Positions 21,894-32,870 are shown, numbered from the stretch's first letter. The stretch: DNA of 64,000 nt from Elymus sibiricus (GCA_039707655.1 CM077665.1:293636205-293700204); one strand, 5' to 3'. Made by a program: numbers and translations. Notes: generated by a model from the letters alone, not told the origin.

Positions 21894-23096
21894 TTATTCA
21901 GGCTGCTGAGCATTGTCTTCATCAGCAGCATTGTCTTTGGGTTCAGCATCGTCATCGCGCTGAGTAGATGGAGGAATGATGACTTCTTCTACAACCACAT
22001 GTTCTTTAGGCACGATTTCTCCAGTGCCCATCAGTCTAATAGCTTCATCGGGAGGTAGTTCATCTAGCACAGGAGGCAGGTGCTCTCTTTGCGAGCCATT
22101 AGTTTCATCGAATCGCACATCTATAGTTTCAACAACCTTGTTGTGAAGGATGTTGAAGACCCTGTAGGTGTGCGAATCCTTTCCATAACCAAGCATGAAA
22201 CCCTCATGTGCTTTCGGTGCAAATTTAGAAGTGTGGTGTGGATCCCTTATCCAGCATCTTGCACCGAAGACTTTGAAATAACTTACATTGGGTTTCTTAC
22301 CAGTGAGAAGCTCATATGATGTTTTCTTGAAGAACTTGTGAAGATATACTCTTTTGATGATGTGACATGCAGTATCAATGGCTTCAGGCCATAGCTTCCG
22401 TGGTGTCTTGTATTCATCAAGCATGGTGCGAGCCATCTCAATAAGAGTCCTATTCTTGCGCTCCACAACACCATTCTGCCGAGGAGTATATGGAGCAGAG
22501 AACTCATGAGTGATGCCAAGAGTATCAAGATAGGTGTCCAGGCCTGTGTTCTTGAATTCAGTGCCATTGTCACTCCTGATGTGCTTGATTTTGATGTCGT
22601 AGTTGTTCATACACCTATTTGCGAAGCGCCTGAAGACATCCTGCACTTCAGTTTTGTAAAGAATGATATGCACCCAAGTGAATCGAGGATAGTCATGAAC
22701 AATCACGAAGCCATATAGATTTGCAGTGGTAGAGAAGGTGGAATAGTGAGTAGGTCCAAATAAGTCCATGTGTAGCAGCTCGAAGGGACGTGAGGTCATC
22801 ATGATTGTCTTCGAGGGGTGTTTGGCCTTGGTCATCTTCCCGGCTTCACATGCACCACAAAGGTGGTCCTTCTTGAACTTGACACCCTTAACGCCAATGA
22901 TGAGCTTCTTCTTGGCGAGTGTGTGTAAGTTCCTCATCCCAGCATGTCCTAGCCTTTTGTGCCAAAGCCAGCATTTCGAAGCCTTTGCTAGAAGATATGC
23001 GGCAACCTGTGGTCCTGCAGAGAAGTCTACCATGTACAAGTCACCTCTTCGATAACCTTTGAAGACTTTGGTTTTGTCAGAGGCCATTAGTACCAC
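21894..23096 (-). pseudogene. integrase, Maximus-like element
   Basis: A 400-codon frame. It shows the HHCC zinc region (WLWHKRLGHAGMRNLHTL ... CGACEAGKMTKAKH), the DDE core with HMDLFGPTHY, HIRSDNGTEFKN and YTPRQNGVVERKNRTL, then GKKPNVSYFKVFG and an acidic linker to QQPE. It is in the same frame as the protease upstream (stop at 23102-23100) and reverse transcriptase downstream (TAA at 21896-21894), so only point stops divide the polyprotein. It catalysed DNA insertion. Confidence 0.88.
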
Positions 23097-23099
23097 ACA

Positions 23100-23390
23100 T
23101 CAAAATTTGCCGAATATGACTAGCATATCTAAGTCACGGAGCATTGAGACAAACATCCAGTTGTAACCAAGGGATTCGACAAGCATGACGTTTTCCATGT
23201 GTCGGTCCCTTGAGATAGCAACTCTACCTAGCCCCAATACTTTGCTGCTGCTCTTGTGAGCAAAGACGATGTGATCTTTTGTTGGAGGTCGAAGAGTTTG
23301 CTCCATCAATAGGCTTCGATCACCCGTCATATGACTTGTGCATCCACTGTCCATAATCCATTCAGTGGTATTGGATTTGTCTTCCTGCAT
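23100..23390 (-). pseudogene. aspartic protease, Maximus-like element
   Basis: Short frame with the copia protease signature WIMDSGCTSHMTGD (DSG active site), then LGLGRVAISRD and the NVMLVESLGYNW block before integrase. It stops at FGKF with TGA. A nonsense and frame-shifted stretch at 23391-23588 separates it from gag. Confidence 0.75.
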
Positions 23391-23588
23391 TGAGAATTAG
23401 TCGAGTTCACCAAAGCATGTAGGAGTAACATGCTAAGATGAAGATACAGCAGTTGACAATGGTAGGTAATCTGAACGAGGTGTGCATTAGTTTTCTTGCG
23501 TTTAGACAAGAATGTTTTTCGGGTCCCCAGAGATGATCTTCAGGATAGGCTTCGTCCTATCTGGAGACCCGATGCTGCATAGAAGATA

Positions 23589-26307
23589 TTAGTTCTTCTT
23601 GACCACCCACATGCGAAAGGGTGGCTTAGAAGCAATGAGACGTAAGGCAGCATCAGAGAATTTAGGCAAAGATGCCCTAATAGTACGTTTCAGAGGAGGG
23701 TTAGTGTACTCAAATGAATAAGCAGAGAAATTCTTGGTTGGATGAACATTGAGGTTCATGCCATTGTTTACATATTCATGAGTCATCTGAGTCTTTTCCC
23801 GCGAAACAGAATGGTTAGTGCCATCATATGAAGACTTATGTCTTCTCGAAGACATTGATCTAGAGTTTGTCTTCTTCTTGGGAGATGTCGTCAAGACATT
23901 CACGCGAAGCTTCTCAAGAAGACATTTGGGAACCTAGATATTCTTCATAGGAGAATCATTCCTGCAGTTAGTTCCAATAAACCTGGCAAACACTTCACCA
24001 TTTTGGCATTTGAACAGTTTATAGTTGGAATCAAAGGATTCATCAATAATGAGAGAATTCGCACAGTTGAAGCCTGATAATGTGGAAGGATCGACTGAAG
24101 GTCCTTTCGCAGCAACCCATGTGGTTTTGGGGTACTGCTCAGGCGTCCAGTAGGATCCATCAACATTGAGGTTTCTTTCGAAACCGACACCCTCTTTCCT
24201 AGGGTTTCTATTCAGTATAGGGGTTGTTTGGATTGGAGCCTGGAGCTGCCAAGCCAAAAAATTGGTAGTTGACCAAGTGTTGGTACTCCTTTGGATGGCT
24301 ACCAAGTAATTGGCTCGCCCAGGCCGTGGGCGCTTCTCCAGTTCATTTTCTCACCAAAGTTGGCAGGGTTCTGGGCAGCTGAAAGCTGCACCAAAATATT
24401 GGCTTGCCCACGAATTGGCAAGGCGTGCTGGGGCATCATCCAAACAGCCTCATAGTCTTCTTCAGGACATCACAAAGAATCTGATGTCCTTTCAGACTCT
24501 TGTACATGCCAGTTTCAAGCAATGTCTTCAACCTGTCATTGTCATCAGTGATATTAGTGGCTTCCTCAGACGAGGGGTTAGGTGTCACAGATACAGTTGA
24601 AGATAATGCATTTTCAGAAACATTTGAACATTCAGCAGTTGAATCATTAGCTTCACGTGCAATACACTTTAAGCATGGAGCATGAAATTCATCCTGAGCG
24701 GTACTGATCTGCTCTGCTAGGAGTGAGTCGTTTTCCTTCCGTAGGTCATTATGTGCTTCCCTCAACTTTTCAAGATCAATCTTTTTTTGAAGATATTCAC
24801 GAGAAAGCTTTTCATGATCAGTTGAGAGGGCATCATGACGACTTTGGAGATCCTCAAACCTTAAACGAAGACTGCACATGTCTGCAGCCATAGTTTCGTT
24901 CAGACTCATCTCTTCGCGCAACAGGTCATCGCTTTTTTCTAGAGTAGTTTGCATCTTCTCCATGGCATGTTGTTGCTTGGTGGCAATTTTTACAAGTTTA
25001 GCATAGCTAGGTTTCTTGTCATTATATGATTCAGCTTCAGATTCAGAGTCATGACGTGAGGATTTTGAGGATACCTTGGAGGCTTTTGCCATGAAACAGT
25101 AAGCCGGAGCAGCATCTTCATCACTGGCTTCGGTGAAGAAGGAGCCATTGTCTTCGGGTTCGAAGATAGATGTGGAGAGATATTCCGAAGTCATTGCTAG
25201 TCCAGCTACTTCAGCGTCAGATTCCTCCTCAGATGCCTCCTCAACTTCTGAACCAGATTCTGACTGTGAATCCATCTCCTTTCCGATGAAAGCATGTGCC
25301 TTGCCAGATGAACTCTTCTTGTGTGATGAAGACTTTGCATACTTCTTCTTCTTCTTCTTGTCATCGGAGTCATAGTCCTTGCTCTTCTTCTTGGATTCCT
25401 TCTTCCATCGAGGACGATCAGCGATGAAATGGCCAACTTTCTTGCACTTGTGACAGGTTTGCTTCTTGCTGTCTCTGGAAGACATTTCACCAGATCTCTT
25501 GGAATCATGCTTTGAAGATTTTGCGTAGCGCTTTGACTTGGCAAACTTTCGAAACTTCCTGAGAAGCAGAGCGAGTTCTTTTCCAAAGTCTTCAGCACCA
25601 TCAGAACTGCATTCAGAGTTGTCTTCGGATGACGACATAGCCTTGGCCTTCAAGGCACGAGAACGACTGTAACTGGGATCGTAGATATCCCTCTTCTCAG
25701 CTTGTTGGAACTCATGTGTGTTCTATCTCTCGAGGATATCAGCGGGATCCAAACTCTGGAAGTCAGGGTGCTCTTGGATCATGAGTGCGAGAGTATCAAG
25801 GAACTTTCAAGTGATCTGAGTAGTTTCATCATGACTTCATGTTTGGTGATATCAGCGGCGCCAAGTGCATTCAGCTCATTACAGATGTCGGTGAGTCGAT
25901 CAAATGTGAGCTGAACGTTTTCGTTGTCGAGTCTCTTGAAGCGGTTGAACTGGTTGCGAAGCACATCAACACGAGAGTCTCTTTGAGATGAGACACCTTT
26001 ATTCACTTTGGACAGCCATTCCCAGATTTGCTTAGCAGTGTTCAGTGCACTCACATGGCCATACTGTCCTTTGGTCAGATGACCACAGATGATGTTCTTG
26101 GCGGTGGAGTCCAGTTGTGCAAACCTCTTCACATCAGCAGCAGTAACACCTTCGCCAACTTCGGGAATGCCCGCCATGATGACATACCATAGGTCGTTGT
26201 CAATGGCTTCGAGATGCATGCGCATCTTGTTCTTCCAGTAGGGGTAGTCAGTGCCATTAAAAGACAGGGCACGCAGCGGAGACCTTGATTATCCCTGCAG
26301 TCGACAT
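23589..26307 (-). pseudogene. gag, Maximus-like element, broken by frameshifts and a MITE
   Basis: Begins at ATG 26307 (MSTAGIIKVSAA). It shifts frame at about 26270, then reads through YWKNKM-type text to MRMHLEAIDNDLWYVIMAG (26225), shifts at about 25795, meets a TAG at about 25723, then continues from 25653. The zinc knuckle reads CHKCKKVGHFIADRP, so the last Cys of CCHC is Arg. After it come Lys/Ser-rich and acidic stretches and a long heptad coiled coil (EKLSREYLQKKIDLEKLREA). The MITE at 24220-24451 cuts the frame; the remainder (24190-23589) ends WVVKKN. This is the particle protein. Confidence 0.82.
24220..24451. mobile_element. PIF/Harbinger (Tourist-like) MITE inside gag
   Basis: A 232-bp insertion with inverted ends GGGGTTGTTTGGAT and (right end, complemented) GAGGCTGTTTGGAT, 12 of 14 matching. 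It is flanked by the 3-bp duplication ATA (24217-24219 and 24452-24454). It has no coding capacity. It interrupts the coiled-coil gag frame, which otherwise reads on both sides. The 3-bp duplication and the GTTTGGAT end fit the PIF/Harbinger group. Confidence 0.7.
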
Positions 26308-26358
26308 AGCTAAAACTCCACGGTGGTTAAACCGAAACACAGAACAAGGGAGTACCTT

Positions 26359-26370
26359 GCTCTGATACCA
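26359..26370 (-). other. primer-binding site, Maximus-like element
   Basis: The minus strand reads TGGTATCAGAGC two bases inside the 5' LTR, a perfect initiator-Met tRNA site. Confidence 0.9.
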
Positions 26371-26372
26371 AT

Positions 26373-27687
26373 TGAAAGTGCTAGTTATCGACTAGAGGGG
26401 CGGTGAATAGGCGATTTTTATGAAAGGCTTCGAAACAGAAAATGTATTCGAAATATGCGGAAGCGAAATAGGATCAGGTAGGGATCTATATCAAGGATCT
26501 AAGCAGAGCATGTGATACAATGAAGACATACAAGCAAGTTCGTCATTATCATCATACACACTAAGATGAGTAGAAGACAAACTTAGATAGTATGAAGATA
26601 AACAGCAGATATGAATGTCTTATGGAAAGTCTTCAGCCAGGAGTGTTCATGCATTGGCTTCACAATACATTTCAGAATGTAAAGAGTAAACGATAGAACC
26701 AGCAGCTTGATGAAGACACATGATTTGTTGGACCAGTTCCAGTTGCTGTGACAACTGTACGTCTGGTTAGGGAGGCTGAGATTGAACTCAGAAGACCTCG
26801 TCTTCACCTTATTCCCCTTGAGCCGAAGTCACTTAGACAACGCCCAATCACTCTGGTAAGTCTTCAGGGGAGACTTCCGAAACCCGTACAAACTTGGTCA
26901 CCCGACGATCCACAATGACTCTTGGATAGCTCTAGACCCAGACGCCTAACCGTCTGGAAGATCACAGTCTTCAAGTGTAATAAGTCTTTAGTTCTCTCAG
27001 AACAGAATGACTTCGGTGATGCCCAAACACACTAGCTCTAGGTGTGTAGGTCTATCCTCACAGGATGTGTCTCTCTCAATGTCTTCGAGGTGGGTTGCTC
27101 CAAAACGAGAACAGCCGTATCTCTCTCTGAGCTGCCACCTTCTCATGGTGGAGGGTGTGGGCTATTTATAGCCAGCGGGCAACCCGACCTGATATGACCG
27201 AAATGACCCTGGGTCAATGGCCAACCGACACGTGTCACAACGGTCAGATTTCAAACACACGCGACAGCTTTACTTGGGCTACAAGTAAAGCGGACTCAAC
27301 GAACTCTGGAAGAGATTTCCTCTCATTGTCATCACTCGAAGACATAGGTATGGGTTGAGCATCACGTCAGCATCTGACTTCGATCACATCGACCCCACTT
27401 AACAGTACGGTGGTTCCTATGACTCAGGAAAGAAGAAACAAAACTACCAAAAGACTTCGTCTTCGCGTTTCATTGTCTTTGGACGAATGTCTTCGTCTAC
27501 CACCAATGGCTTCAGCCGTCATCAATGTCTTCGGACATTTTTGGGGGTCGTCTTCGACGGCTAAACTGAAACTCTAGGGACTTCTCTCAGTGTTAACCTG
27601 TGAACTCTCACAAACACATTAGTCCCTCAACCACGTTTGTCTTCAATACTCCAAAACCAAACAAGGGTGGCACTAGATGCACTTACA
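26373..27687 (-). repeat. 5' LTR of the Maximus-like element
   Basis: 1,315 bp, starting on the minus strand TGTAAGTGCATCTAGTGCC and ending GCACTTTCA. GGGCTATTTATAGCC at about 27167 holds the likely TATA box (minus strand CTATAAATAG). It is rich in GTCTTC/GAAGAC words. Followed by CTTCT, the target duplication. Confidence 0.9.
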
Positions 27688-27911
27688 CTTCTGTGTTCCA
27701 AATGTTTAACTGTGAGAGGCATGGGCGTGGAGCCTCTGCGTACACAAATTTGCAAGCACAAAATGCACACTATCATATCCACGAACGTGCTGACATGACA
27801 GACACAACCCTCTATTATACAGAGGCACGCTGGAATATAGACGAACACTGGAATATAAGCAAACCCTAGGTGGGACTAAAAGGAGGGTAGTGTTTTTTCC
27901 AGGCGCGCAGA
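27688..27911. repeat. continuation of the interrupted GAGGCACG repeat block
   Basis: Resumes the text cut at 14653 (CTTCT then GTGTTCCAAATG). It carries GAGAGGCATGGGCGTGGAGCC, CCACGAACGTG and CAGAGGCACG. It ends with CCTAGGTGGGACTAAAAGG (about 27865), echoing GAGGTGGGACTAAAG at 14048. Confidence 0.6.
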
Positions 27912-28162
27912 ACTAGAGGTATTTAAGAGAGATTGTGAGAATTTGAGGCATCATTTGATGTGTGCCAGCGGGTAAGTTTCGGTTTCAAATTACGATGCTA
28001 TAATTAATTGCAAACCTGTTCACACTAATCCTAAACGTATTCCCAATTTGCAGCTTATTAGTAATATAAAAGGTACCTACTCGATAATCACCGCACATTC
28101 CTCCCCATCCACAATTCTAAAAAAAAAACAGTCTCCCTTGTTCGTAGCTCCTTACGTCTGCC
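27912..28162 (+). promoter_or_regulatory. promoter-like leader with intron for the small coiled-coil ORF
   Basis: GTATTTAAGAG at about 27913 is TATA-like. A candidate 5'-UTR intron runs 27972-28053 (donor GCGG|GTAAGTTTC, acceptor CAATTTGCAG|C), AT-rich inside. An A-run and a C/T-rich leader lead to the ATG at 28163. Inference from consensus sites only. Confidence 0.4.
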
Positions 28163-28768
28163 ATGGCATGTGGGAGTAGTTCTGGGTCGAGAAATAACCA
28201 GGAAGCACTGACGAGGAGGTGGAAACAGCTAAAAGGTCCCGTTGCGACGCGGAGACCAGGTCTCTCACAGGCGCATTCATCTCAGAGGAGAACTGATGAG
28301 ATGACAGGTCTCTGAGACGACATGGGCACTAAGCTCAATAAGCAAAAGGAGTTGATCACCGGCTAGGTGAATCTGCAAGAGGACAGCAGTGCCTCGGTTA
28401 AGGAGGCATTCGACGGCATCTTGGAGCTCTACATGGAGCGTGGCCTGCTGATGAATGACATCTCCACCTGCGCCAAGGTGTACAATGATAGCAACGCCTT
28501 GGTGACGAAGACCAGCGCCATCAATGTAGAACTTATGGATGAGATGGAAAAGCTCCACAATGAGCGCCACCGGCTGGTGGAGGAACCCATTGCTGCTGCG
28601 AAGCAACATGTTGAAGACTTGAAATATATCATCCACGCTCGCCCGAAGAAATCCTGCGCCATGGACGCAATGAAGAAGATGACACGGGAGAGGTTAGAGA
28701 AGATGAAGGTCATGGACGTGATGGAGATGGAGATAGAGGAACTTCGTGCCCAGCAACTCATCATGTAG
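28163..28768 (+). pseudogene. uncharacterised helical ORF (cargo of the repeat-dense region)
   Basis: One frame from ATG 28163 to TAG at 28766-28768 with two internal stops (TGA at about 28313 and TAG at 28364-28366), about 200 codons. The N-terminus is polar and basic (MACGSSSGSRNNQEALTRRW). The rest is strongly helical: KEAFDGILELYMERGLLMND, VELMDEMEKLHNERHRLVEE and MTRERLEKMKVMDVMEMEI. No catalytic motif is seen. Regular amino-acid usage and a leader with intron signals suggest a once-functional gene, either captured or belonging to the transposon. An AT-rich trailer follows to about 28920. I do not recognise the family. Confidence 0.5.
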
Positions 28769-28960
28769 GATGTTGGAGACATTAAGTAGAGAGTAATGAC
28801 CCCGATCAATTTTCTGGGTCTTGCTTCATGTTTTGCTCCTGTGTTTTCCGGGCGTTGATGTATGTGGCCTATTAAATTATCCTGAATTTGTAAGACAATT
28901 ATCCGTTGCATGTCATCATATTATTTCGTTTGTAGGTAAATGCAGATGAGTAGTGGAGAA

Positions 28961-30705
28961 GCACGGTTGTTCAGCATTCATAGGCATGGTGTGAATCCTC
29001 TAGCGGCAATTAGGTATAGCCGTTTGAGGCACGGTTCCACATGTAGCAAAAGACACACTTGTGCTTTAGTGTTCAAAATGTTTATTTGACGGGTTCATTC
29101 ATAGAGGCATGGGTTTATTCAGAGGGCATGGTCGTGAAGATATGAGACGCATGGTTGCATGTGAATCAGATTCATGTTCGTGCTTCTCTCTCTTTGTTCC
29201 AAATATTTTTCGCCAACTGGTCCACTCATAGTGGCACGGACATGACGGGATGATAGTGTGGGTGCTATGTTATGCAGAGGCATCGTCGTGCTTCTGTTTT
29301 CACGTAAAGTCAGCGGGGCCCTATCATGAAGTCAAGGTAGGCACGGTTTTACAACCATATTTTGTAATTGTTTCAGAGATACATTTACGGAGTGAGGCAC
29401 GGGCATGATGCTACGACAGGCACAGTCCCATATTATGAAGAGGGAAGAGAGTGACGCGATGAGAGGCATGGATTTGAAGCAAATAGAGGAACGGAGGAGA
29501 AGCCAGGCCTGTGTTTTCCAAATGTTTTTAGTGACACATTTCACTATGAGAGGCAGGGAAGTGAAGCCCCTGGGGGCACGGTTTTGGTTGCGTAAGAGGT
29601 GCATTCGTGCCTGTGTAGTTGAAATGTTTTCACTGACACGAGTCAATATGAGTGACACATGTATAGTAGCATAAGAGGCTCGCTCGTGCCTGTGCCTCCC
29701 CGTGTTCCCAAATTTAACTGTGACTAGGCACGGACACGAAGTCACGGGTTGCATGGTTTTACTAGCATCAGATATTCCAGTTATGTTTTCAGTGAGAGCG
29801 GCACGAATGTGTCACGGACATGACAGGACATTTGTGCCTCTCCGATTTGCATGCGTTTCAACTAACATATGTGTTCCAAATGTTTGCACTGATTCGTTCA
29901 CTTTTTGAGAGGCATGTACGTGAAGCACATAGGGGCACATTTGCTTATTGAGTAGGGTCATGTTCGTGCCTCTGTGTGTTTGAGATTGTTCCGCTGACAT
30001 GGTTAACTGTGATGCTTCTATAGGCATGGCTCTATGTTAAGCAAAGCCACGTTCGTGCCTCCCCATGTTCCAAAATTTTAACTGTGACTAGGCACGGAGA
30101 TGAACCCACGGTTGAACGGTTTTACAAGCATCATAGGTTTCGTTTGTATTTTCAGTGAGAGAGGCACGAACGTGTCACATATGTGAGAGGACATTCGTGC
30201 CTCTCCATGCTGCATGAGTTTCCAGTGACTTATGCGTTCCAAATGTTTGCACTAACTCGTTCACTTTTTGAGAGGTGCGAATGTGAAGCACACAGGGGCA
30301 CTTTTGCCTATTGAGCAGGGTCACGTTCGTGCCTCTGTGTGTTCGAGATTATTCCGTTGACACGGTTAATTGTGATGCTTCTACAGGCACGGATCAGTGT
30401 TAAGCATAGCTAACTTTGTGCCTCTTCATATTCCAAAATTTTAAGTGTGACATGGCACAGACATGAAGCCATGGGTTGCACAGTTTTACAAAAGCTTCGT
30501 AGTTTTCAGTTGTATTTTTGGTGAGAGAGGCATGAACGTGTCATAGACGTGAGAGGACATTCGTGCCTCTTTGTGTTGCATGTGTCTCTACTGACTTCCG
30601 TGTTCCAAATATTTTGACTGACTCGTTTAATTTTTGAGAGGCATGGAGTTGAAGCACACAGGGGCACGTTTGCCTATTAAGCAGGGTCAGGTTCGTGCCT
30701 CTAAA
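28961..30705. repeat. GAGGCACG-motif array with about 363-bp higher-order unit
   Basis: The words AGAGGCACG, CACGTTCGTGCCTCT and GAGGCACGAACGTG (reverse complements of one another) recur throughout. From about 29690 the sequence repeats with a period near 363 bp: the landmark TAACTGTGA(C)TAGGCACGG is at 29715 and 30079, and a diverged copy at 30442, giving nearly three units. A fourth related unit lies at 14400-14653. No gene; small ORFs here change with the repeat phase. Confidence 0.75.
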
Positions 30706-30710
30706 GCTTT

Positions 30711-31045
30711 GCTTAGAGCCGGATCTTTGCCAAGAAAACCTCTCTAGAAAAGCATTGTATCCATGCCTGTGCCATTATCTACGACCGGATGAGCCACGTG
30801 GTAACCCTTTGCCATGCAATGATAGTTTGGCTCTCGACAAATAGTGCCTTTGCCAGTATCACAAAGTTTCCAAGTGTCACGGACGTGAAGCTTCGGGAGA
30901 CAACATTCGTGCCTCTCTGTGTTGCATGTGTTTCTACTGACTTCTGTGTTCCAAATGTTTTCACTAACTCGTTCACTTAGAGAGGCACAGTTGTCAAGTA
31001 CATAGTGACATGTTTCCCTATTAAGAAGAGTCACGTTCGTGCCTC
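30711..31045. repeat. second copy of the 14065-14400 block
   Basis: Direct copy, same orientation, of the block at 14065-14400: TTAGAGCCGGATCTTTGCC, AAATAGTGCCTTTGCC, GTGTCACGGACGTGAAGCTTC, then the 363-bp unit text to CACGTTCGTGCCTC. It contains TTTGCC(GAG)TGTC-type words seen near the ends of CACTA elements. Confidence 0.65.
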
Positions 31046-31129
31046 CGGTGCTCTGTTTTGACCGGTGGACTGTTGTGCGACCGGGCACGTCCCACGCCAA
31101 ACTGCCCAGAATCGCAACGGTGTGACGGG

Positions 31130-31310
31130 CGTCCCCGCCGGTCGCTGTGTGAATGTCCCGTGGCGCCGCTCCAGAAACCCAACAGTCCCATGGACGTCTC
31201 CGCCTATGTGAATGCCGTGTGGCGGCGCTATGGAAACCCAATGGTCCATGGAAGAAGACTACAGTGCGCGTCTCCGGTGGTGGTGTGAACACCGTGTCGC
31301 GCCAATCCCG
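31130..31310. repeat. three degenerate copies of a roughly 62-bp GC-rich repeat
   Basis: GTCCCCGCCGG...GTGTGAATGTCCCGTGGCG, GTCTCCGCC...TGTGAATGCCGTGTGGCG and GTCTCCGGTGG...TGTGAACACCGTGTCGCG follow one another, joined by AAACCCAA(C/T)(A/G)GTCCATGG. They lie upstream of the acidic ORF and may be part of its promoter region. Confidence 0.5.
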
Positions 31311-31414
31311 CTTGCCATATGAGGCCCAAGCCACATCCTCTTCCTCCCTCTGCATGCCGTCAGCCCGAGCCCATACATTTCTCCTCCTCTTTTTTGTTGC
31401 TGACCCTCTCCTCC

Positions 31415-31919
31415 ATGGCTCGACAGAAGAAGACTACTTATGACATGATGACTCCTGAGCGCCGTTTCCAGTTGTTGGAGGAGATCCGGTCATGGCACGC
31501 CGCTTGGGTGACAGCCGGCCTTCCTCTGGACTCTCTGGATCCTGAGGAGAATGGGGATGAATAGGAAGAGGATTACGAAGCATCGGTGCAGGGGGTTCAT
31601 CCGGAGGAGGAAGGCGCGGTCATGCCGGGGGCTTATAATGAGGAAGAAGACACGATTGAGGCAAGGAGAAGGCGGTGTCGTTTGCATGCTTCTTCATCGA
31701 GGACGACGAGGCGGAGTTCAAGTTGGGCGAAGAGGAATTGATGGCGGAGCAGACCGCCATCCTAGAGTCCATCCACATATGAGGTATACATGGAGCCCAA
31801 TCGACGCTTCATCCAGGAAGAACAGGCGAAGACGGATCCACTTTTCGACAAGCTGGATGCAGTGGCTGACGCGGAGACCACAACGGAGATAGTGGATATC
31901 TCCGACAACGGTGAGTAGT
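31415..31919 (+). pseudogene. uncharacterised acidic ORF (cargo of the repeat-dense region)
   Basis: ATG 31415 in CCATGGCT context starts MARQKKTTYDMMTPERRFQL and is open to TAG 31562. The sense continues after that stop (EEDYEASVQGVHPEEEG), shifts frame near 31665 to FIEDDEAEFKLGEEELMAEQ, and shifts again near 31780 to MEPNRRFIQEEQAKTDPLFD. The end DISDN meets AACG|GTGAGT, a strong splice donor, so this may be a first exon of about 165 codons; a matching acceptor (CTGCCTCTTTAG|G) is at about 32232. Very acidic, helical, no known domain. One nonsense and two frame changes. Confidence 0.5.
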
Positions 31920-32500
31920 GTAGTCTAGGTTTTGTTGAATTACATGTAGTGCGTAGTTGTTTGCTTTGCATGGTTTTTATGGTTTTATTTAAGGTTTGAG
32001 CTATGAGGTGTTTCGATACAGAGGGGGGTTGTTCGATTTGAAGCAGAGTCATGGTCGTGCGTGTGTAGAGCAAATGCAGTTGTTTTTTAGGGGGGCACGC
32101 TCGTGAAGCTACTAGAGGCACGGGCGAACCTTGTGACAAGTAATTGTGCGGCTGCAAAGATACATCGGTGGAAAAAACCAGATGCAATTACCATTATCAA
32201 ACACCCACCTAATATCTTATCTGCCTCTTTAGGAAAATGAATATCTCCAGAAAATATTTTGAGTTCAGTATGGGTTTTTTCCTCTTCATCCGTGCATACA
32301 GTATACAGAGGTATATCGAAAAGGAACTTGTATCTGAAATCGGTGTCACAAGGAACATCGCACGTGGAAGCTGGGGCACGACTCTGTCTTCGGCAGAAGC
32401 ACTGGCTTGCAATAAAGGCACGGTTGTGTTTTTAAGTTTAGTTGTAACCAGAAACTCAACATCTCGCTCTGTTGCTAAGCACATAATGTTTTAGTAGAGT
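31920..32500. other. possible intron and decayed second exon after the acidic ORF
   Basis: AT/T-rich sequence from the donor at about 31911 to the acceptor-like CTGCCTCTTTAG at 32232, containing isolated motif copies (ACTAGAGGCACGGGCG near 32117). After it an 86-codon plus-strand frame (32237-32494) could be an exon but has no recognisable feature. Confidence 0.3.
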
Positions 32501-32870
32501 CACGTTGTGTTTTGTAATATATAAACAAAATGGTATGATAAGCATGGAAACAACACTATAGTATGCAAAAAGAACCATATCTCTCACATGAAATGAAAAT
32601 CCATAATTCATCACATCCATTCATTCACTGTTTTGATTCACCCTAGTTAAATATACTTAAGCGACAAAGGTAATTCACCGTTTTGATTTGGAATTCACAC
32701 CATCGTTGTCCTCGACATAATTATATTTAGTGTATACTACTACCTTGTCATAATTATATACCATCACATAATTATATATCAAAATGGATTGTGTGGACTC
32801 ACATACAATTCACCTAGCAAAAGCCTATTCAGGAAATATCTTTTATTATCATCTGCAGCAGCTTCATATT
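32501..32870. other. AT-rich stretch, no feature seen
   Basis: Low-complexity AT-rich text with repeated CATAATTATAT words (about 32705-32770). No coding or structural feature can be supported. Confidence 0.4.

Larger units (their letters stand above)
14654..27687 (-). mobile_element. Maximus/SIRE-like Ty1/copia retrotransposon, 13.0 kb
   Basis: Full-length element on the minus strand: 5' LTR 27687-26373, initiator-Met primer site, gag, protease, integrase, reverse transcriptase, RNase H, an extra gene after pol, and a shortened 3' LTR 15587-14654. Integrase before reverse transcriptase is copia order. The extra downstream gene and large size are typical of the SIRE/Maximus lineage. The 5-bp target duplication CTTCT is perfect. 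By eye the two LTRs differ at a few percent of sites, so insertion is not very recent. All genes carry stops or frameshifts. It sits in a GAGGCACG repeat unit and itself hosts a MITE at 24220-24451. Confidence 0.9.
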
